A stretch of 64,000 nucleotides of DNA from Phragmites australis (GCF_958298935.1 NC_084940.1:2386001-2450000); one strand, 5' to 3'; positions 1-11,693 are shown, counted from the first letter of the stretch. Notes: a model not told the origin generated them from the sequence alone. Numbers and translations are program-made.

Positions 1-141
1 CCCCCGGTACTGTTCACCCGAGCACGGTCGATCCGGAGGACCCCGGGTACTGTTCACCCGAGCACCCCCGGGTACTGTTCACCCCGAGCACCCCCGGGTG
101 CCCCGTGAGTACTGTTCATCCCGGGCACCCCGAGCACGGTT
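1..141. repeat. GC-rich minisatellite inside the LTR
   Basis: The motif GTACTGTTCACCCGAGCAC recurs four or more times, separated by C/G-rich spacers, as imperfect units of roughly 30-40 bp. It lies inside the LTR fragment. A related motif in the opposite orientation occurs in the solo LTR near 38.4-38.75 kb. Confidence 0.7.
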
Positions 142-2003
142 TATCAGGCTTTCCTGATAGCTGATAGCTTGTAAAATTCATAGTTAGTTCGTAGGAACTC
201 CAAACTTTTTGAGACCACTTGGAAAATTCTGGTTTGGACAGTACGATCTTGGAATAATGTTGTCATGTATTGTGGAGCATATTTTTCTTACATGATCGCA
301 TTTCATACATGCTCATTACATTGCACGCGTTGCTCTCTGTAGTGAACGCCGATCCGTCGATCCCGGAGGCCGTGGGCGATCGTGAGGCGTCCCACCTTTC
401 GGATTCAGGGCAGCAAGGCAAGCATCGTTCATATTGCACCGTGTCTACTTGAAATTTTAATATGTTATCTACGCTTATGTATACATTGCATGTGTCGGGT
501 ACTGAGTTGGGTAGAACCTATGCCAATGCATTATCCCATTTCGATCACGTATCATGTGTTGTTCCTAGGAGCCTAGTGGTGTCATCGAGGTCTAATTTTA
601 GTTCGCTATGCTTAGTGGTACTTAGGCTTTCCGGTAGAAGTCGACGACGGCGTCCACCGTTGTCGCGAGCCTAGGACTTATTATTTGTTCGCACTTATGG
701 TTGTGTTGATGATGAGTCGGTTTGGTGAGTGGTGAGTTGAGACGAGGTGTGGGCGGTGTTAGGGGTGTCATCTGCTCACGAGGAGTCCTCAGGCAGTTCG
801 GGGAGGGAACCCGGACACCGTAGACCGCTTGCACCGGTTAAGCACCGATCATCGGTGTAGTCGGCTTTAGCACATACCTTACTCACCACATGCTGATATA
901 ATGGTAGGCGAGCTGATTACCTTCGCAGACGTGGTCATGTGGGCCTCGTCATAGACGGTGTGAGTCCGGTTTGAGTCCGGGCTTTTAGCGGTATTAGTTT
1001 GCTCGGGGAGTAGTTCTAATACCGCCTCGCCGAGCTATGGTTGATCCACATGGTTGGGCCTGGTTGGGAAAGGTTGTCACGGGTACCCTCTTGTGCGCAT
1101 CTTAGCGGGTGGCACAAGCCGTATGGTCCCTGTGTCGTGTGGGTCCAGGAGTATCCCCCTGCAGGGTGTATAATCAGTTCGAACTGCCGCGCTCTCGGTT
1201 ATGAGCATCGCTATCGCTTATCTCCACCGAGCGACCATATTTTGGTCGTAGTGTTTCGATGTGGGTTGTGACATGGTTGGATTGGGGTGGTTTGGTCGGT
1301 ATGTGGTTGGTGGTTTGGTGGGAATGGTTTGCTTTTATACACTTGTTGTTATATATCTGTTTTGATCAGTTGGTTGGCAGAGTTTGAGTCGGTGGTTGGT
1401 TAAGTCAGTTGCTTACACCTAGAGTCTAGGTTGCTTACCGCTTAATGAACTTAAACATGTCTTAATCCTTGCTACAGCTTCAAATGCATGATCCTTGGAG
1501 TCGAGAATATATATACTCATACTGTGTAAGTCTTGCTAGTACCTTCGTACTAAGGGTGCTGCCCTTAAGTTGCTTCCAGGTTCGCAGGTCGGCGAAGAAG
1601 AGGCAGTGTTCGGCTACTTTGTGCCTGCCGATCAGGGTGGCGGGCAGGAGTAGCACCTTCTACTCCGAACTCTGGCGCTTTTGGTATGGAGCCTAAGGGC
1701 ATACGGCTCCATACTCTTTTGTTGTATAGGTTTTTCTTCCGCTGCATAGTAGTTGTTGTTGTTCCTCTTTTGTTGTAAATTGTGGAAGCAGTTGCTTGTT
1801 TAACAATGGTAATCCAGTTTAATTATTTGCTCTCTATTAAACTGTGTTGTGATATTTGAGTTGGAAGGCATGTGTTCCGATCCTGGGCACAAAACACGTG
1901 CCGGGACTACCGGAATGGTATTCTGGTTAATCGTCGAGGTTGTGATTATGACTAATGATCCTCCTGATGATTAATTAGAATACTATTTGGACGGTTCCTC
2001 ACA
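1..2003 (+). mobile_element. Right part of a long Tekay-like gypsy LTR
   Basis: This segment aligns by eye, in the same orientation, with the LTR at 29843-32734. Shared blocks include the stretch around 270-430 (cf. 30970-31160), the region near 840-930 (cf. 31590-31680) and the terminal part 1860-2003 (cf. 32590-32734). Both end in a GGTTCC-rich run followed by CACA or TCACA, so the LTR is placed to end at 2003. The left end lies outside the window. What follows 2003 does not look like a primer binding site, so this is more likely a 3' or solo LTR than a 5' LTR. Divergence from the second copy is clearly visible, so the two insertions are independent and old. Confidence 0.7.
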
Positions 2004-3305
2004 ACACCATACCGCTCCCTCGCTCTCTCTTCTCTCTTTGCCCATGCTCGCGTCACTCATGCCTCTACGTCGCGCGACTTCCGCACCCACGCAAGCGCGT
2101 GGACGACGCAACGCGCCCATGCCACGGGAAAAATGGTGGGCACTGCTCCGCCACCTCACCGTTACGCTGCCACCGACGACCACATGACGTCATGCGCTGC
2201 ACCGCCTCACTGCTCCGCCTCCCTATATAAATAGAGCCGCTCGACCCCCCCCCCCCCTCCCTCTCTCTCTCTGTTTCCCCATTTCGCCACCACCACAGCA
2301 CCGGCTCCGCCACCATTTTCGCCACTGCGACCTCGCTGTCGATGTTCTGCCCCCACGAGCTGCTAAGGAGCACCTAGAGGATGATGTCGACCCCTTGCTA
2401 CTCACCAGTGACCAGAAGCCCGACGGGAGCCAACCCGTGCTAGTAGCTGAGCTGCCTTCGCCGCCAGCACTCTATCGCATCACCAGCTGTCGTCCAACTT
2501 CTCGCCATTTAAGAGCTCGGTGAGCTTCCCACCCCTCGCGTAACCCCCCTAGCTAGCATGTCGTCCCGAGTGCTCTCTCTTAGCGTGTTGTCAAGTGTTG
2601 GCCATGTCCTTGCTCCGTCGCCATGAAATCGCTCGCCATCGGTGTGCTTTTGCCTCTGCTTATGGTCCGGCCATCGTGTTGTGTAGTCCAGGGAGCCTTA
2701 GGCTTCTTTTTTCTAGCAGGGCAATCGCGCATAGACTAAAGTAGGTGCTGCTCATTTTTCTTGCGTCGTCGTCGTCTCCTCTAGTCATCATATGGTGTCA
2801 TTCTCGCCGCTGGCCACCATCGATGTGCCCCTAGCCAAGTTCCCCATCACGCGTAGATGCTCGGTGTTAGCTTCCCGCTGTGGAACCCCGGCGACAGCGT
2901 GTTCCTGACGAATTTGCCAGTGCGGCTCTGTTGAATCGCTCATCACCGGCCGGTCATTCCCCCGTCGCCGCCCTGTTCACCGGCGCACTCCGCGCGCGTG
3001 GCTAGGCCATCGCTCACCCGCGCGGCCTAACCAAGTCTGGCCGCGGTTCGGCACGAACATCGCTGGTCTGCTAGGCTGGCCCAGCCACCCAAAGGCCACG
3101 CCCTAATGGGCCAGTCCAGCTTCACAGTCCGCTAAACTAGCGAGCCCAACCCGAGTGAGTCGGTACCGTGTAGCCTAGTACTATGCGGCCCAAGCCCAGC
3201 TTAACTTAATTCAAACCCACTTCAGCCCAACCAGTACTGTTCACATGGGTCCCACCCATGGGCCCTACTTGTGAATAGTTCAATTTCTTTCATGTGGGTC
3301 TCACC
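2004..3305 (+). other. No gene; LTR- or promoter-like repetitive DNA
   Basis: No convincing coding region. A good TATA box (CCTATATAAATAG, 2222-2234) is followed by a run of 13 C (2245-2257) and a CT-rich tract, which resembles an LTR or promoter with a pyrimidine-rich leader. The rest is GC-rich, with short stretches reading TACTGTTCAC as in the first 140 bases. It could be part of another LTR element, but I found no matching second copy or boundaries in the window. Confidence 0.35.
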
Positions 3306-3690
3306 CATGGACCACAAATGCAATATATCCCCTTATAACTGAATTTCTTTCATTGACATCATAGCATGCAATAGGTATCCTCTTACCAGGATCACGAGGA
3401 AGGTTCTCAAGATCATAAATATCACCATCATCTTCCGATTCACCATCTTCTATTATTAGGGGCAAAGACGATGGTTCTGTGCTTGCTATCTCTGGTTCAG
3501 GTTCAGTGCTTCATATCTCAGGTTCAGTGCTTGCTATCTCAGGTTGCATCTCACTTATATCATGAGGACTACTCTGATTTACGGCTGCACTCTCAATGGT
3601 AATTTATGTTAGGGTCGATGAGGATGCTACCTTCTGTGCCTTTGCAGCCCTTTCCCACAAAGTTCTCAAAGCAATTGATTTCTTCTTCAT
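3306..3690 (-). pseudogene. hAT/TTF-type transposase-like N-terminal fragment, broken
   Basis: Reading the minus strand from 3690 gives a Met start followed by KKKSIALRTLWERAAKAQ. An acidic Ser/Glu/Pro-rich stretch follows, then the segment YDLENLPRDPGKRIPIACYD and NERNSVIRGYIAF. The 'DPG-R-I--YDVN--D-VRR-YI' pattern is typical of the region just before the TTF-type zinc finger of plant hAT-related transposases (HAT dimerisation/DUF4371 proteins). At least two in-frame stops (TAA and TGA) interrupt it, and similarity ends abruptly after GYIAF, where unrelated repeat DNA begins. The zinc finger, catalytic core and dimerisation region are absent. It is a decayed fragment. The family call rests on recognising this motif by eye. 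Confidence 0.55.
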
Positions 3691-5122
3691 TTTCAAATTG
3701 AAAGCCAACTGCTTTATCTACATTAAATGTACACATTTCATTCAAAATTTTAGACTGTGCAACCGCAGCTAGTCATGTTCCTCACTTGGGCTAGCCGCTG
3801 CAGCGTCCTCCGGGCTTGATAGCTTGACCTCTCAGCTTAAGAAGCTCATCTCGTGCTGTTGTGCAATTTTAGGCATCAGTTTGGACAAAACACTAAGAGA
3901 ACACAGCGAGATCTAAGCACGGAGGCCAAGAAAAATATCGAATTGAGGGAGAAGGAAAGGGCATCCGGTACCTGTAGCTTTTTGGCCTAGATGTGCAGGT
4001 CCTTGGCCATGATGGATGCAACATCAAGGACCTTGGTGGAGTTCAGAAGGCTTCAACTCCACGTCTTTGGCCTCCATCGTAGCACCGCTCTAGTCAGCAG
4101 AGCAGGCGGAGCTCAGCCTCGGCTCCTTGAGCCGTTGCGCGGACACGTGTGGCCACAGGCGAGGGGCGGCACATACTGGCGACCGTCCGTCGTTGTCTGG
4201 CCGATTGGTGATTCGGGATTAGGGTGCAAACTACCTAGGTTGGGGGATTCAACACGTGCGGCGCCCAGACAATTAGGGATCAGAGTGGCAACAGAGCGAG
4301 AGCCCGAACGAGAGCCTCGTTCTGCTAGGTGATGGCTGGCCATGATGGGCTTTTGGCCTGACCGGTGGCTGTTAAGGAAAACTCCGGCTCAACTAAGCTA
4401 TATAGTATATACATCTATGTATAACTTCTATATACTAGATTTTTTTTTTAAAAAAGTATTCATGTGAATACCTTTCCACCATAAAAGATCCGCCCGTGCG
4501 AGCACACGCCACTCACCAGCCATCATGCATCCGGCCTTGTTCATCACCGAAACGGAACCACTGATGACAGTACGGCGAAATCGCCGTTTTTCATCAGACG
4601 ATAACAAGAATGAAATCACCGGTAATCCAGCAGTACTGCATTAGTGCGTGACATGACAAATAAACTACTCGGAGCCAGTATCTTTTGGTAACCGATGGTA
4701 CGTCATAGAATTTCTCCGGTGATTCGAGCTGACAAAAAAATCACAAAATGCTACTGCCCGGTACCGAGGTTGGTGGTCGCCTTCCGATTATCACTCTAGG
4801 CAACACTTGGAGGTGAAGAAAGGCACGCACGGGCAGCTTTGTCGCGGTTGCAGACGTGCAGTATGCGTCAAGCCCCTCCTTTTGCTCCCCCTCCCCTAGT
4901 GAAAGCACCGGGGAGGAAGAAAGCGAGCCAGGTGGGGAGGAGAAAGCTGGTTGGTGGTTCGCTGCCGATGCCCATCGCGCACGGCCAAGTGGCAAGTTTG
5001 GCGCCCGCGCGAACGGTTGCTTGGAGGCTAAGGCCCGCCGGCAAGCCGTCGTCGTCCCAAACAAGCCTCCACCGCACCCGCGCCCACGCCCGCTGGCAGT
5101 GCGACCTCCCGCTTTTCACCGT
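3691..5122. other. Intergenic region, no recognised gene
   Basis: Short ORFs on both strands (for example around 3991-4343) show no recognisable domain, and their codon use looks like chance GC-rich sequence. The part nearest 3690 may be the former 5' region of the hAT-like fragment. From about 4740 onward the base composition rises toward the promoter of the BAG gene. Confidence 0.4.
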
Positions 5123-5143
5123 CCCCCCCCCCCCCCCCCCCCC
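5123..5143 (+). repeat. Poly-C tract of 21
   Basis: An uninterrupted run of 21 cytosines about 190 bp upstream of the TATA box of the BAG gene. It is likely length-polymorphic and prone to sequencing error. Confidence 0.9.
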
Positions 5144-5332
5144 AAACTGTCAGAACCGCACGGCACGAAACGAACCGAGGCTGAGCAAGAAAACGAAAAG
5201 AGATGAGCACTGTAGCGAAACGGTGGGGACTTTTGCTTCCGCGCTCGGCTGTTCCTCACTTCCTCCTCCATGTTTGCTTGCCCTGTCTGTGTTTGCGTGG
5301 TGTCACTGGCATGCCGAGTTGTGTTTTATCGG

Positions 5333-5340
5333 TATAAATA
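5333..5340 (+). promoter_or_regulatory. TATA box of the BAG-family gene
   Basis: TATAAATA, preceded by GG, is the best TATA match upstream of the BAG coding region. A start site about 30 bp downstream would give a leader of roughly 375 nt beginning with a strongly pyrimidine-rich tract (5380-5460), a common feature of plant leaders. Placement is from sequence only. Confidence 0.6.
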
Positions 5341-5735
5341 TTCTGCGGCCCTGTCCCTGAGTTGTACCCGCTGTTTTTCCCCTCCTTTCTCTCTCTCTCT
5401 CCTCTTTCTTTCTCCCCCACCTCACCTCCTTACCCTCCACCTACTTCTCTGTCTGCTGCCCAGCCCCTGATCCTGATTTCCCCAATTGAGGCCGGGAGGG
5501 GGCACCTGCGCAGCAGCTGGAACTGTGTATCCCCGCCCTGCCCAGATCCGGCGCCTCCAAATTCGCCTCTTCTCGCGGCAGGGGAGTCGTCCGCGCCGGC
5601 AAAGCAGAGATCTTTTTTTGGGAGAGAGCAGAGCAGAGTGCTTGCTTGCTCGTTCTTGGTTGCTTTTGTTGAGGAGAGTGCAGGGGTGGTTGCTGGTTGG
5701 TTCTTTTGCGCGCGCGCGGGGTGCGTGGACGTACC

Positions 5736-5747
5736 ATGAGAAGATGA
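5736..5747 (+). promoter_or_regulatory. Minimal upstream ORF overlapping the BAG start
   Basis: The only ATG I find between the predicted transcription start and the BAG start is at 5736. It opens a three-codon ORF (ATGAGAAGATGA) whose stop overlaps the BAG initiation codon as ATGA. Ribosomes would have to leak past it or reinitiate at the overlapping ATG, so it may dampen translation. The sequence is directly visible; the effect is inference. Confidence 0.55.
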
Positions 5748-7032
5748 TGCGCGCCAAGGCCAGAGGTACATTCGCGGACGCGATGAAGGAGAGCTCGCCT
5801 CCTCCGGTGTCGGTGGCGGCGAAGGAGGCAGTGAAGGAGGATGAGTGGGAGGTGCGGCCCGGCGGCATGCTGGTGCAGAAGCGGAGCCCGGACTCCGACG
5901 CCCCCGCCGCGCCCGTCCCCACCATCCGCGTCAAGGTCAAGTTCAACGGCATCTATCACGAGATCTACATCAACTCGCAGGCCTCCTTCGGTAATGCACC
6001 TGGAGCTGGGTTGGTGGTGAACCAATATGGTCGAGTTGTTCTTGTTTTGAGCTGCTGCTGATTGAGAGAGCGTGGTGGTGGTGCAGGTGAGTTGAAGAAG
6101 ATGCTGTCGGCGAAGACGGGGCTGCACCCGGAGGACCAGAAGCTGGTGTACAAGGACAAGGAGCGGGACTCCAAGGCGTTCTTGGACATGACCGGCGTCA
6201 GGGACCGCTCCAAGATGGTGCTGCTCGAGGACCCGGCGGCGCAGGCCAAGCGCCTCCTCGAACAGCGCCGCACCGACAAGGCGGAGCGGGCTGCCAAGTC
6301 CATCTCCCGCATCAGCCTCGACGTCGACAAGCTCGCCACCAAGGTAATCTATCAATTTGTTAGTACTAGCTCACGATGATTCTGGTTCGGTTGTTTTCGG
6401 GCGCTGCAGTCGAATTGGTGTTGAATTTGGTGGCTGGTGCAGGTGTCGGCGCTGGAGACCATCGTGGGCAAAGGCGGGAAGGTGGTGGACGCCGACGTGG
6501 TGACCCTCACCGAGGCGCTGATGAACGAGCTGGTCAAGCTGGATTCCATCGCCGCCGAGGGCGAGGTCAAGGTGCAGCGGCGAATGCAGGTCAGCACGTT
6601 CATGCCACATCAGTTTTTGCCATTCCTTGGTCGAATTCGCGACCGCCGAGAGTTCAATCCGCTGCGACTCTGACGAACGAACGAATGATGGTGCAGGAGA
6701 AACGGGTGCAGAAGTACGTGGAGACGCTGGACGCCATCCGCGCCAAGAACTCGGCGGCGCCCAAGGTCAACGGCAACGGCAACGGCCGCGCCAAGGCCCG
6801 GGCGCCGCACCTCCCGCTGCGCCCGCCGCCCGTGTCGCAGCGACGCAATTTCCAGCAGCCCGACCCGGCGGCCGCGCCGCCCACGCAGAGCTGGGAGACG
6901 TTCGACCTGCTGTCGTCGGTGCCGTCCACATCCTCGGCCACCGTGACCACCATGGCGGCCGCGACCGCAACATCGCCAACCACCGCCGCCGCCGCCTCCC
7001 CGATCCCGCGGTTCGACTGGGAGCTCTTCTAA
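5744..7032 (+). CDS. BAG-family molecular chaperone regulator (BAG1-4 type)
   Basis: Four exons can be read with clean GT-AG junctions: 5744-5990, 6087-6343, 6443-6589 and 6697-7032, giving 328 residues. Introns are 96, 99 and 107 bp, phases 1, 0 and 0. Residues about 60-131 form a ubiquitin-like domain (VKVKFNGIYHEIYINSQASF, then LKKMLSAKTGLHPEDQKLVY). Residues about 150-236 form the three-helix BAG domain, which binds the Hsc70/Hsp70 ATPase domain and promotes nucleotide exchange. A disordered Ala/Pro/Ser-rich tail ends in PRFDWELF, like other plant BAG1-4 proteins. Domain order and length match this family. The start is the first ATG of an ATGATG pair in frame with the Ubl domain; upstream in-frame sequence has no ATG. 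The family acts in cytosolic chaperone and degradation pathways and stress responses. Which BAG1-4 orthologue it is cannot be settled here. Confidence 0.93.
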
Positions 7033-8761
7033 AGCGCGGCTCCACCTCCGTGCCGGTTGATCGATCAGACGGTTGGATCTTCTCTGCTCTGATAATTAGT
7101 GCCAAAATTGTTTCTTTCGCCTGTCGATTCTTTCCATTTCTTTTTCCTCCTCTTTCTCTTCTTCTTCCATTTCCTTTCGATTTGTATATCTATATCTACA
7201 AAAGAACAGAGACCGACCCAGGTGAGTGCGTTCAGTCCAGTGAGTCAAGTCAGTCAGTTTACTCCTCTCATGAGGATCCATCCATGCATGTTCAGTCACA
7301 GCAAATAAGTGGTGGTCTTATGATGAAGAAGAAATTTTCATGACAATACATATACACATTATAAATAGCATGTATATGTGGCTTGTTCATACGCTTGTGT
7401 ATGATTACAGATGATTGCTTGATTTCCATTCCAGTGCAATGTGTAGGTCTGTAGGACTATTCTTTGGGGAGAGAGAACCAGAGAGGCAGGGAGGGAGGGA
7501 GATTTGCTGTGCAGCGCAGACGCATCATTGATTGGGCTGGGCGCTGGTGTTTTGTGGGCGCCGGGCACAATTATTGTTGGCCATCCCGCGTGCCAGGGGA
7601 GGGGAGGCGCTCAGCTTAGTTGAGTCCAGGCGAGGCGCGGGGCCGACGGCCAGCGGGGGTGTCTGCTCTGCTCCGCGTTTGGGTGCGCTCTGCTGTGCTT
7701 CCTTCTCGCAAAACCGTGTGCTGCGTTTGCTCGGCCGGGTTCGGCGCTGCAGCAGGCCATCAGTCTTGACCTGCTTGCTCCAATTCAGGCTTGTTGATTT
7801 GCTTGCTCCGATCGCTAGATACACCATAAAAACTTGACCTGCATTTGCTCCGATTGAGGCCTGTTGGCTTTATTCTAATCGTGTACTGGCTTGGAATAGT
7901 AACTGTAACAATCTCGTTGCTTAGTTTCATTTTGACGTGTTTTTTATTTTTTTGCATTGCAACCATAATGTGGTTTAGTTAAGCTAGCTACATTTGAGCC
8001 TACATAAGCTTATATCAGTACAATGCTGCCAACTGTCCAATTGCAAAAGGTCTTCAAGATTCAGTTCACTGATATTGTGTGCCTGATCTAAGTGCCGAGA
8101 TGTATTATGCCGTAAATAAGATGCATTGGTAGCACTAATTTAGTCCACAGATGATATGCTTCGTACTTCTACTAAGACAATGCGATCTCCACATTTTGCT
8201 TCAATTTTGCTATGCCTCCGCTTTTGTAGAATTGCAGTTGCAGGCCTCGCCAGCTGCAACATTTAGCCATAACAACAGGATGAATTCTCTGCAAGTTTTC
8301 CTGCATTCTGAGAGAAGCAAGCTCAATCACAAGCTGGCATTTTGCTCCCAATTTCCCGCCGCGACTTCCAGAACTAACCACTTGAAGTCTGTAACATTAG
8401 AATACAATTAGATCCGGACCTCCTGTAATCTATAATGCAGGTTACAGCTGATCAGTCGGTTTTTTTGCTATTCCCAATGGAAGAAGAGAAGGCCACGTAC
8501 ACGTTAAAAGACCTGACCGAAAGCGGTTTCTGAAGCACACTGTTCAGGGCCAGGCCAATAGGTGTCCGTGCCCATACTAAAACAAAGGCTGACCCTTACC
8601 CGCAGCTAAGCTACAAGCCGTCACGAACCAATGAACCACAGGTTAATGCAAGTGGCCGGCCGGGCCAGAACATGAGTGTCAAAAGCTCATCATTTGGCAC
8701 TCGTTCGTTGCTTTGGCCGGGCGAGAGCATCCAGATAGCCACTGGGTGTGTGTAGAATATC

Positions 8762-8762
<1 letters not shown>
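7033..8762. other. 3' flank of BAG gene and intergenic DNA
   Basis: The first 300 bp is T/C-rich and likely 3' UTR, with possible AATAAG- or AATAG-type polyadenylation signals near 7306 and 7365. Around 7766 and 7831 the phrase CTTGACCTGC followed by TTTGCTCCGATT-like sequence is repeated at about 66 bp spacing. ORFs at 7525-7837 show no recognisable domain. Nothing else stands out. Confidence 0.4.

Positions 8763-8814
<52 letters not shown>
8763..8814. repeat. (AG)26 microsatellite
   Basis: Perfect dinucleotide run of 52 bp. The long Arg/Glu and Leu/Ser repeat ORFs across it are artefacts of the repeat. Confidence 0.95.
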
Positions 8815-8816
<2 letters not shown>

Positions 8817-9887
8817 CAAGGGTGGGCACGGAAAGAGAGGGGCTGATGAGTTGGCAAATGTGGGCAATGATGAGGTCGATCGAAGTGGACTTTTGGAAGC
8901 TTCAGGCCCATGCACACCTCTCTCTTGGCCGGATCGAGGTAGCAAGAATTCCGGCCTATAATTTCGCTGCTTGACTTGCTCCTACCTCGTTCATCCATCC
9001 GTCGCCCTCCATGCACGCGTAATTGCGCCCTGTTCTTATCGGCACGGTACGTAGAGACGATCGAGCCGTAGTTGTCAGCCATCAACTTTTAGTTACCCGT
9101 AGTAGACAAAACCACGCGTGGCTCGCTAGCGCGACAGCGACAAGCGCTTCAGAATTTTGTGCGGCTAGCGGTGCAGTACGTACATGCGACGTGACCATGT
9201 TCCTTCGTGTCAATCGGGCACGTTTGGGATCAAGGTGTAGATGGAACCCTCTCTTTCACCGGCCCGATCGAAACCGCATGCCGTGCGTTGCGCCGGTGCA
9301 GTGCGAGCCAAGGCCTCCGCAGATTCCACGGCCACCCGGCAATATTCTTCGGGCACCCTTGGCGCGGGGCGCAAACCACCACGCGCGGCTCGGTGACTGG
9401 GTCGATCGGGTTAGGAATCAGGATGCCGCCGGCCGCCGCCGCCGCCGCCGCGTGCGTGCTGGGTTGGTGCTCCCACATGAGCAGCAACCAAAAGAGACGC
9501 AGCACGGCGCGCCAAGTCACCCACTCCACCTCCACGTACAAACCAACCACGCCATGCATACCACCCCGAGCCCCCGACCGACACATACACCTCTGCACAT
9601 TCCCAGTCCGCGCGCGGCGGCTGAGCGGCTTGATGATTGCTGCTGCTTTCGCATACCTGCGCTGCGTTTTTTGGCACAGAAGAGACGGGTAGAGTTGGTT
9701 AGGAGCAGTTGCATGCATCGATCTTTGCGTGCGTGCAGGATAGTCCGTAGCTGGTAGGAGCAGTTGCTTCAAGGTGCTGCTATACGGGTAGAGGACAGGA
9801 CGGGACATGGCGCTTGTTTTTCTGGTTGCCGGTTCCATTTGGGCGGCGCGTTCGTTCAGGCTGTACATGCACGCCAACCAAGATTAT
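8815..9887. other. Intergenic region, no recognised gene
   Basis: GC-rich sequence with overlapping ORFs on both strands (9023-9757 plus, 9230-9877 minus), none with a recognisable domain. It contains a short GCC-repeat run near 9424-9451. I see no promoter-coding-terminator arrangement that would support a gene. Confidence 0.4.
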
Positions 9888-10345
9888 CTTCAATAGTTAA
9901 GATTAGTGCTAGCTCCTAGATAAGATAATATATTTATTAAAATTTATATTGGTTCTGTCGTTCATAATTTTATACTTTTAGAGCTACTCCCTCCAATTAT
10001 AAATGTAAACCGTTTTAGATATATACATAAGAATTAAGAAAGTAGATCAAATGATCTTATTACCCTTTATTTATTCTGCATTGGAAAAGATAACTTATTA
10101 ATTTATGAGAGTGTTAGTATTTATTAAATAAGGGTAAGATGGAAAAAAAATACATAAAAGTTCGAGAATAACTTATATTTAGAGAATAGTTGAAGAGACT
10201 AAAACGCTCTATATTTATAACCAGAGGAAGTAGTATTTATTTTTATGATAACCCTCATCACAACATATAAAATATGAGAAACTATGAATAACTAGAATCT
10301 TATAAATTTTGAAAATCATACTCTCTAATCTAAAGCTCGAACTAA
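9888..10345. mobile_element. Possible MITE hosting a nested Stowaway
   Basis: The left part (ATCTTCAATAGTTAAGATTAG, from about 9895) is an imperfect inverted match of the right end, whose reverse complement reads ATCTCCGATAGTTAG, near 10335-10353. The intervening DNA is AT-rich and contains a complete Stowaway-like element. The termini and any target duplication are not clear, so the outer element is tentative. Confidence 0.35.
9987..10230. mobile_element. Stowaway-like MITE (Tc1/mariner type)
   Basis: The left terminus CTCCCTCCAATTATAAAT pairs with the right terminus, whose reverse complement is CTTCCTCTGGTTATAAAT. Both sides are flanked by TA (9985-9986 and 10231-10232), the expected target duplication. 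It is 244 bp, AT-rich, with no coding capacity, typical of grass Stowaway elements mobilised in trans by mariner-like transposases. Confidence 0.75.
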
Positions 10346-11391
10346 CTATCGGAGATGTCCTAATGGCGCGCAGCTGGAGCCGCCCGGGCCCTGCCGCGAG
10401 GGGAACAGGCCACATGACGCGCTGCTAATTATTGGAGGGGAGTAGCTGGAGTGGCGGTACTTTTCGAGAAGTGCTCTGCTTGCTCTCTGCAGTTGTGTGG
10501 ACGCGACTGATGGAATTAGGTGAGCTCGAGCTAGAGAGTGCCCCTGTGACTTGCATGTACAGTACTGTCACATGTGATCCGCGGACCACCGGTCACAGCT
10601 GTGGCTGCATGCTACCTATGCCATCGACCGAGCACGGGAGTGTCCTGCGTCGCGCCCAGCCCAGGGAAGGAATGGCCGAATGGGATTCGTGCGAATGGCG
10701 ACCGTCACGAGCAGCCTTGGGAGTTCGGGATCTGGAGATCTGCACTCCCTGCACATACGCTGCGATGTACTACTGGCTTTCGAAGGATCTTGCTCGGACA
10801 GATCTTGCAGGTTCCAGACCAGGGGCCTAGTAGTAGGACTGGCCTTTTATTTCTCCTCTCTTCCTTGCTGTTGTTTCTGGTTGCAGCTTTTGGTGCGAGC
10901 AGTGATCACTGATCAACTGCCGACCTGGCCATTGTTCCTTTGTTCCTTTCGTTTGTCGGGGACAGTTGGGAGCAGTCCACCTGGTGGTAAGACTATAGTC
11001 AGTGATTTCTTTCACGAATAGAATTCTGATTCCTTCAATATTCTAACGTTTTTTTTTACAATTTCCGTCATAAAGTGATTTTTAAGATTATTTCTTTTAA
11101 GATAATATTTTCTCTTTTTTTCTTTACGAATCAATTTGAAAGAAAGCTATTGAAGATGAAAAAAATAAATATAATAAGAACAAAGAGAGGAATTAGAAAG
11201 AAAATAAAATAAGGAAATATGGTTTAAGATAGTCTAATGGCTTCTCATACTGTTTGTTCTGTCAAAGCGAGCCCCATCTGAGCCATCTTTTTAGCAACCT
11301 ATTCGGTGACAGTAACTGTAGTAAGCCTGTTCGTAGGGGTATATATAGAGCTGGCTTGCTGTCTGCACATCTCGACCGCAACAGACACCAA
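10346..11391. other. Intergenic region, no recognised gene
   Basis: ORFs at 10432-11021 lack any recognisable domain. The stretch 11040-11230 is AT-rich and repeat-like but I could not define termini. Confidence 0.4.
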
Positions 11392-11394
11392 TAA

Positions 11395-11693
11395 GAGTAT
11401 GTTTGGTAGAGTTTTCTCTGATTTAAATTCTCTGTGAAGATTGATTCTATAAAGAAAGTGATTTTGTGGCTGAAAGTGATTCTCTATTTATTCTTTAGAA
11501 TAAACTATATGTAGAAAGTGATTCTGTGTGGAAAATGAATTAGTTGAAACTGTATTTTCAGCTCTTCGGCTTCTAATTTATTTTAGAGAATCATTCCCAT
11601 ATATTTCACTCAGGGAGCTAAAAGCTACTGTTTGACATACCTCCCCTAATTCCAACCAAAAAAACTACTCTGAAAGCTCTGTCAAACAAGCTC
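11395..11693. mobile_element. Tourist-like MITE (PIF/Harbinger type)
   Basis: Termini GAGTATGTTTGGTAGAG and, on the reverse complement of the right end, GAGCTTGTTTGACAGAG are inverted repeats. TAA flanks both sides (11392-11394, 11694-11696), the 3-bp target duplication of PIF/Harbinger elements. It is 299 bp, AT-rich and non-coding. Confidence 0.7.

Noticed and set aside
5422..6355. Long minus-strand frames over the BAG gene
   Set aside because: They cross the introns and exon boundaries of a well-supported plus-strand gene and show no domain.
8679..9085. Ser/Leu-repeat and Arg/Glu-repeat ORFs
   Set aside because: Translation of the (AG)26 microsatellite.
9023..9877. Frames of 244 and 215 codons on opposite strands
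   Set aside because: No domain, Arg/Pro/His-rich low-complexity translation, no promoter or splice support.
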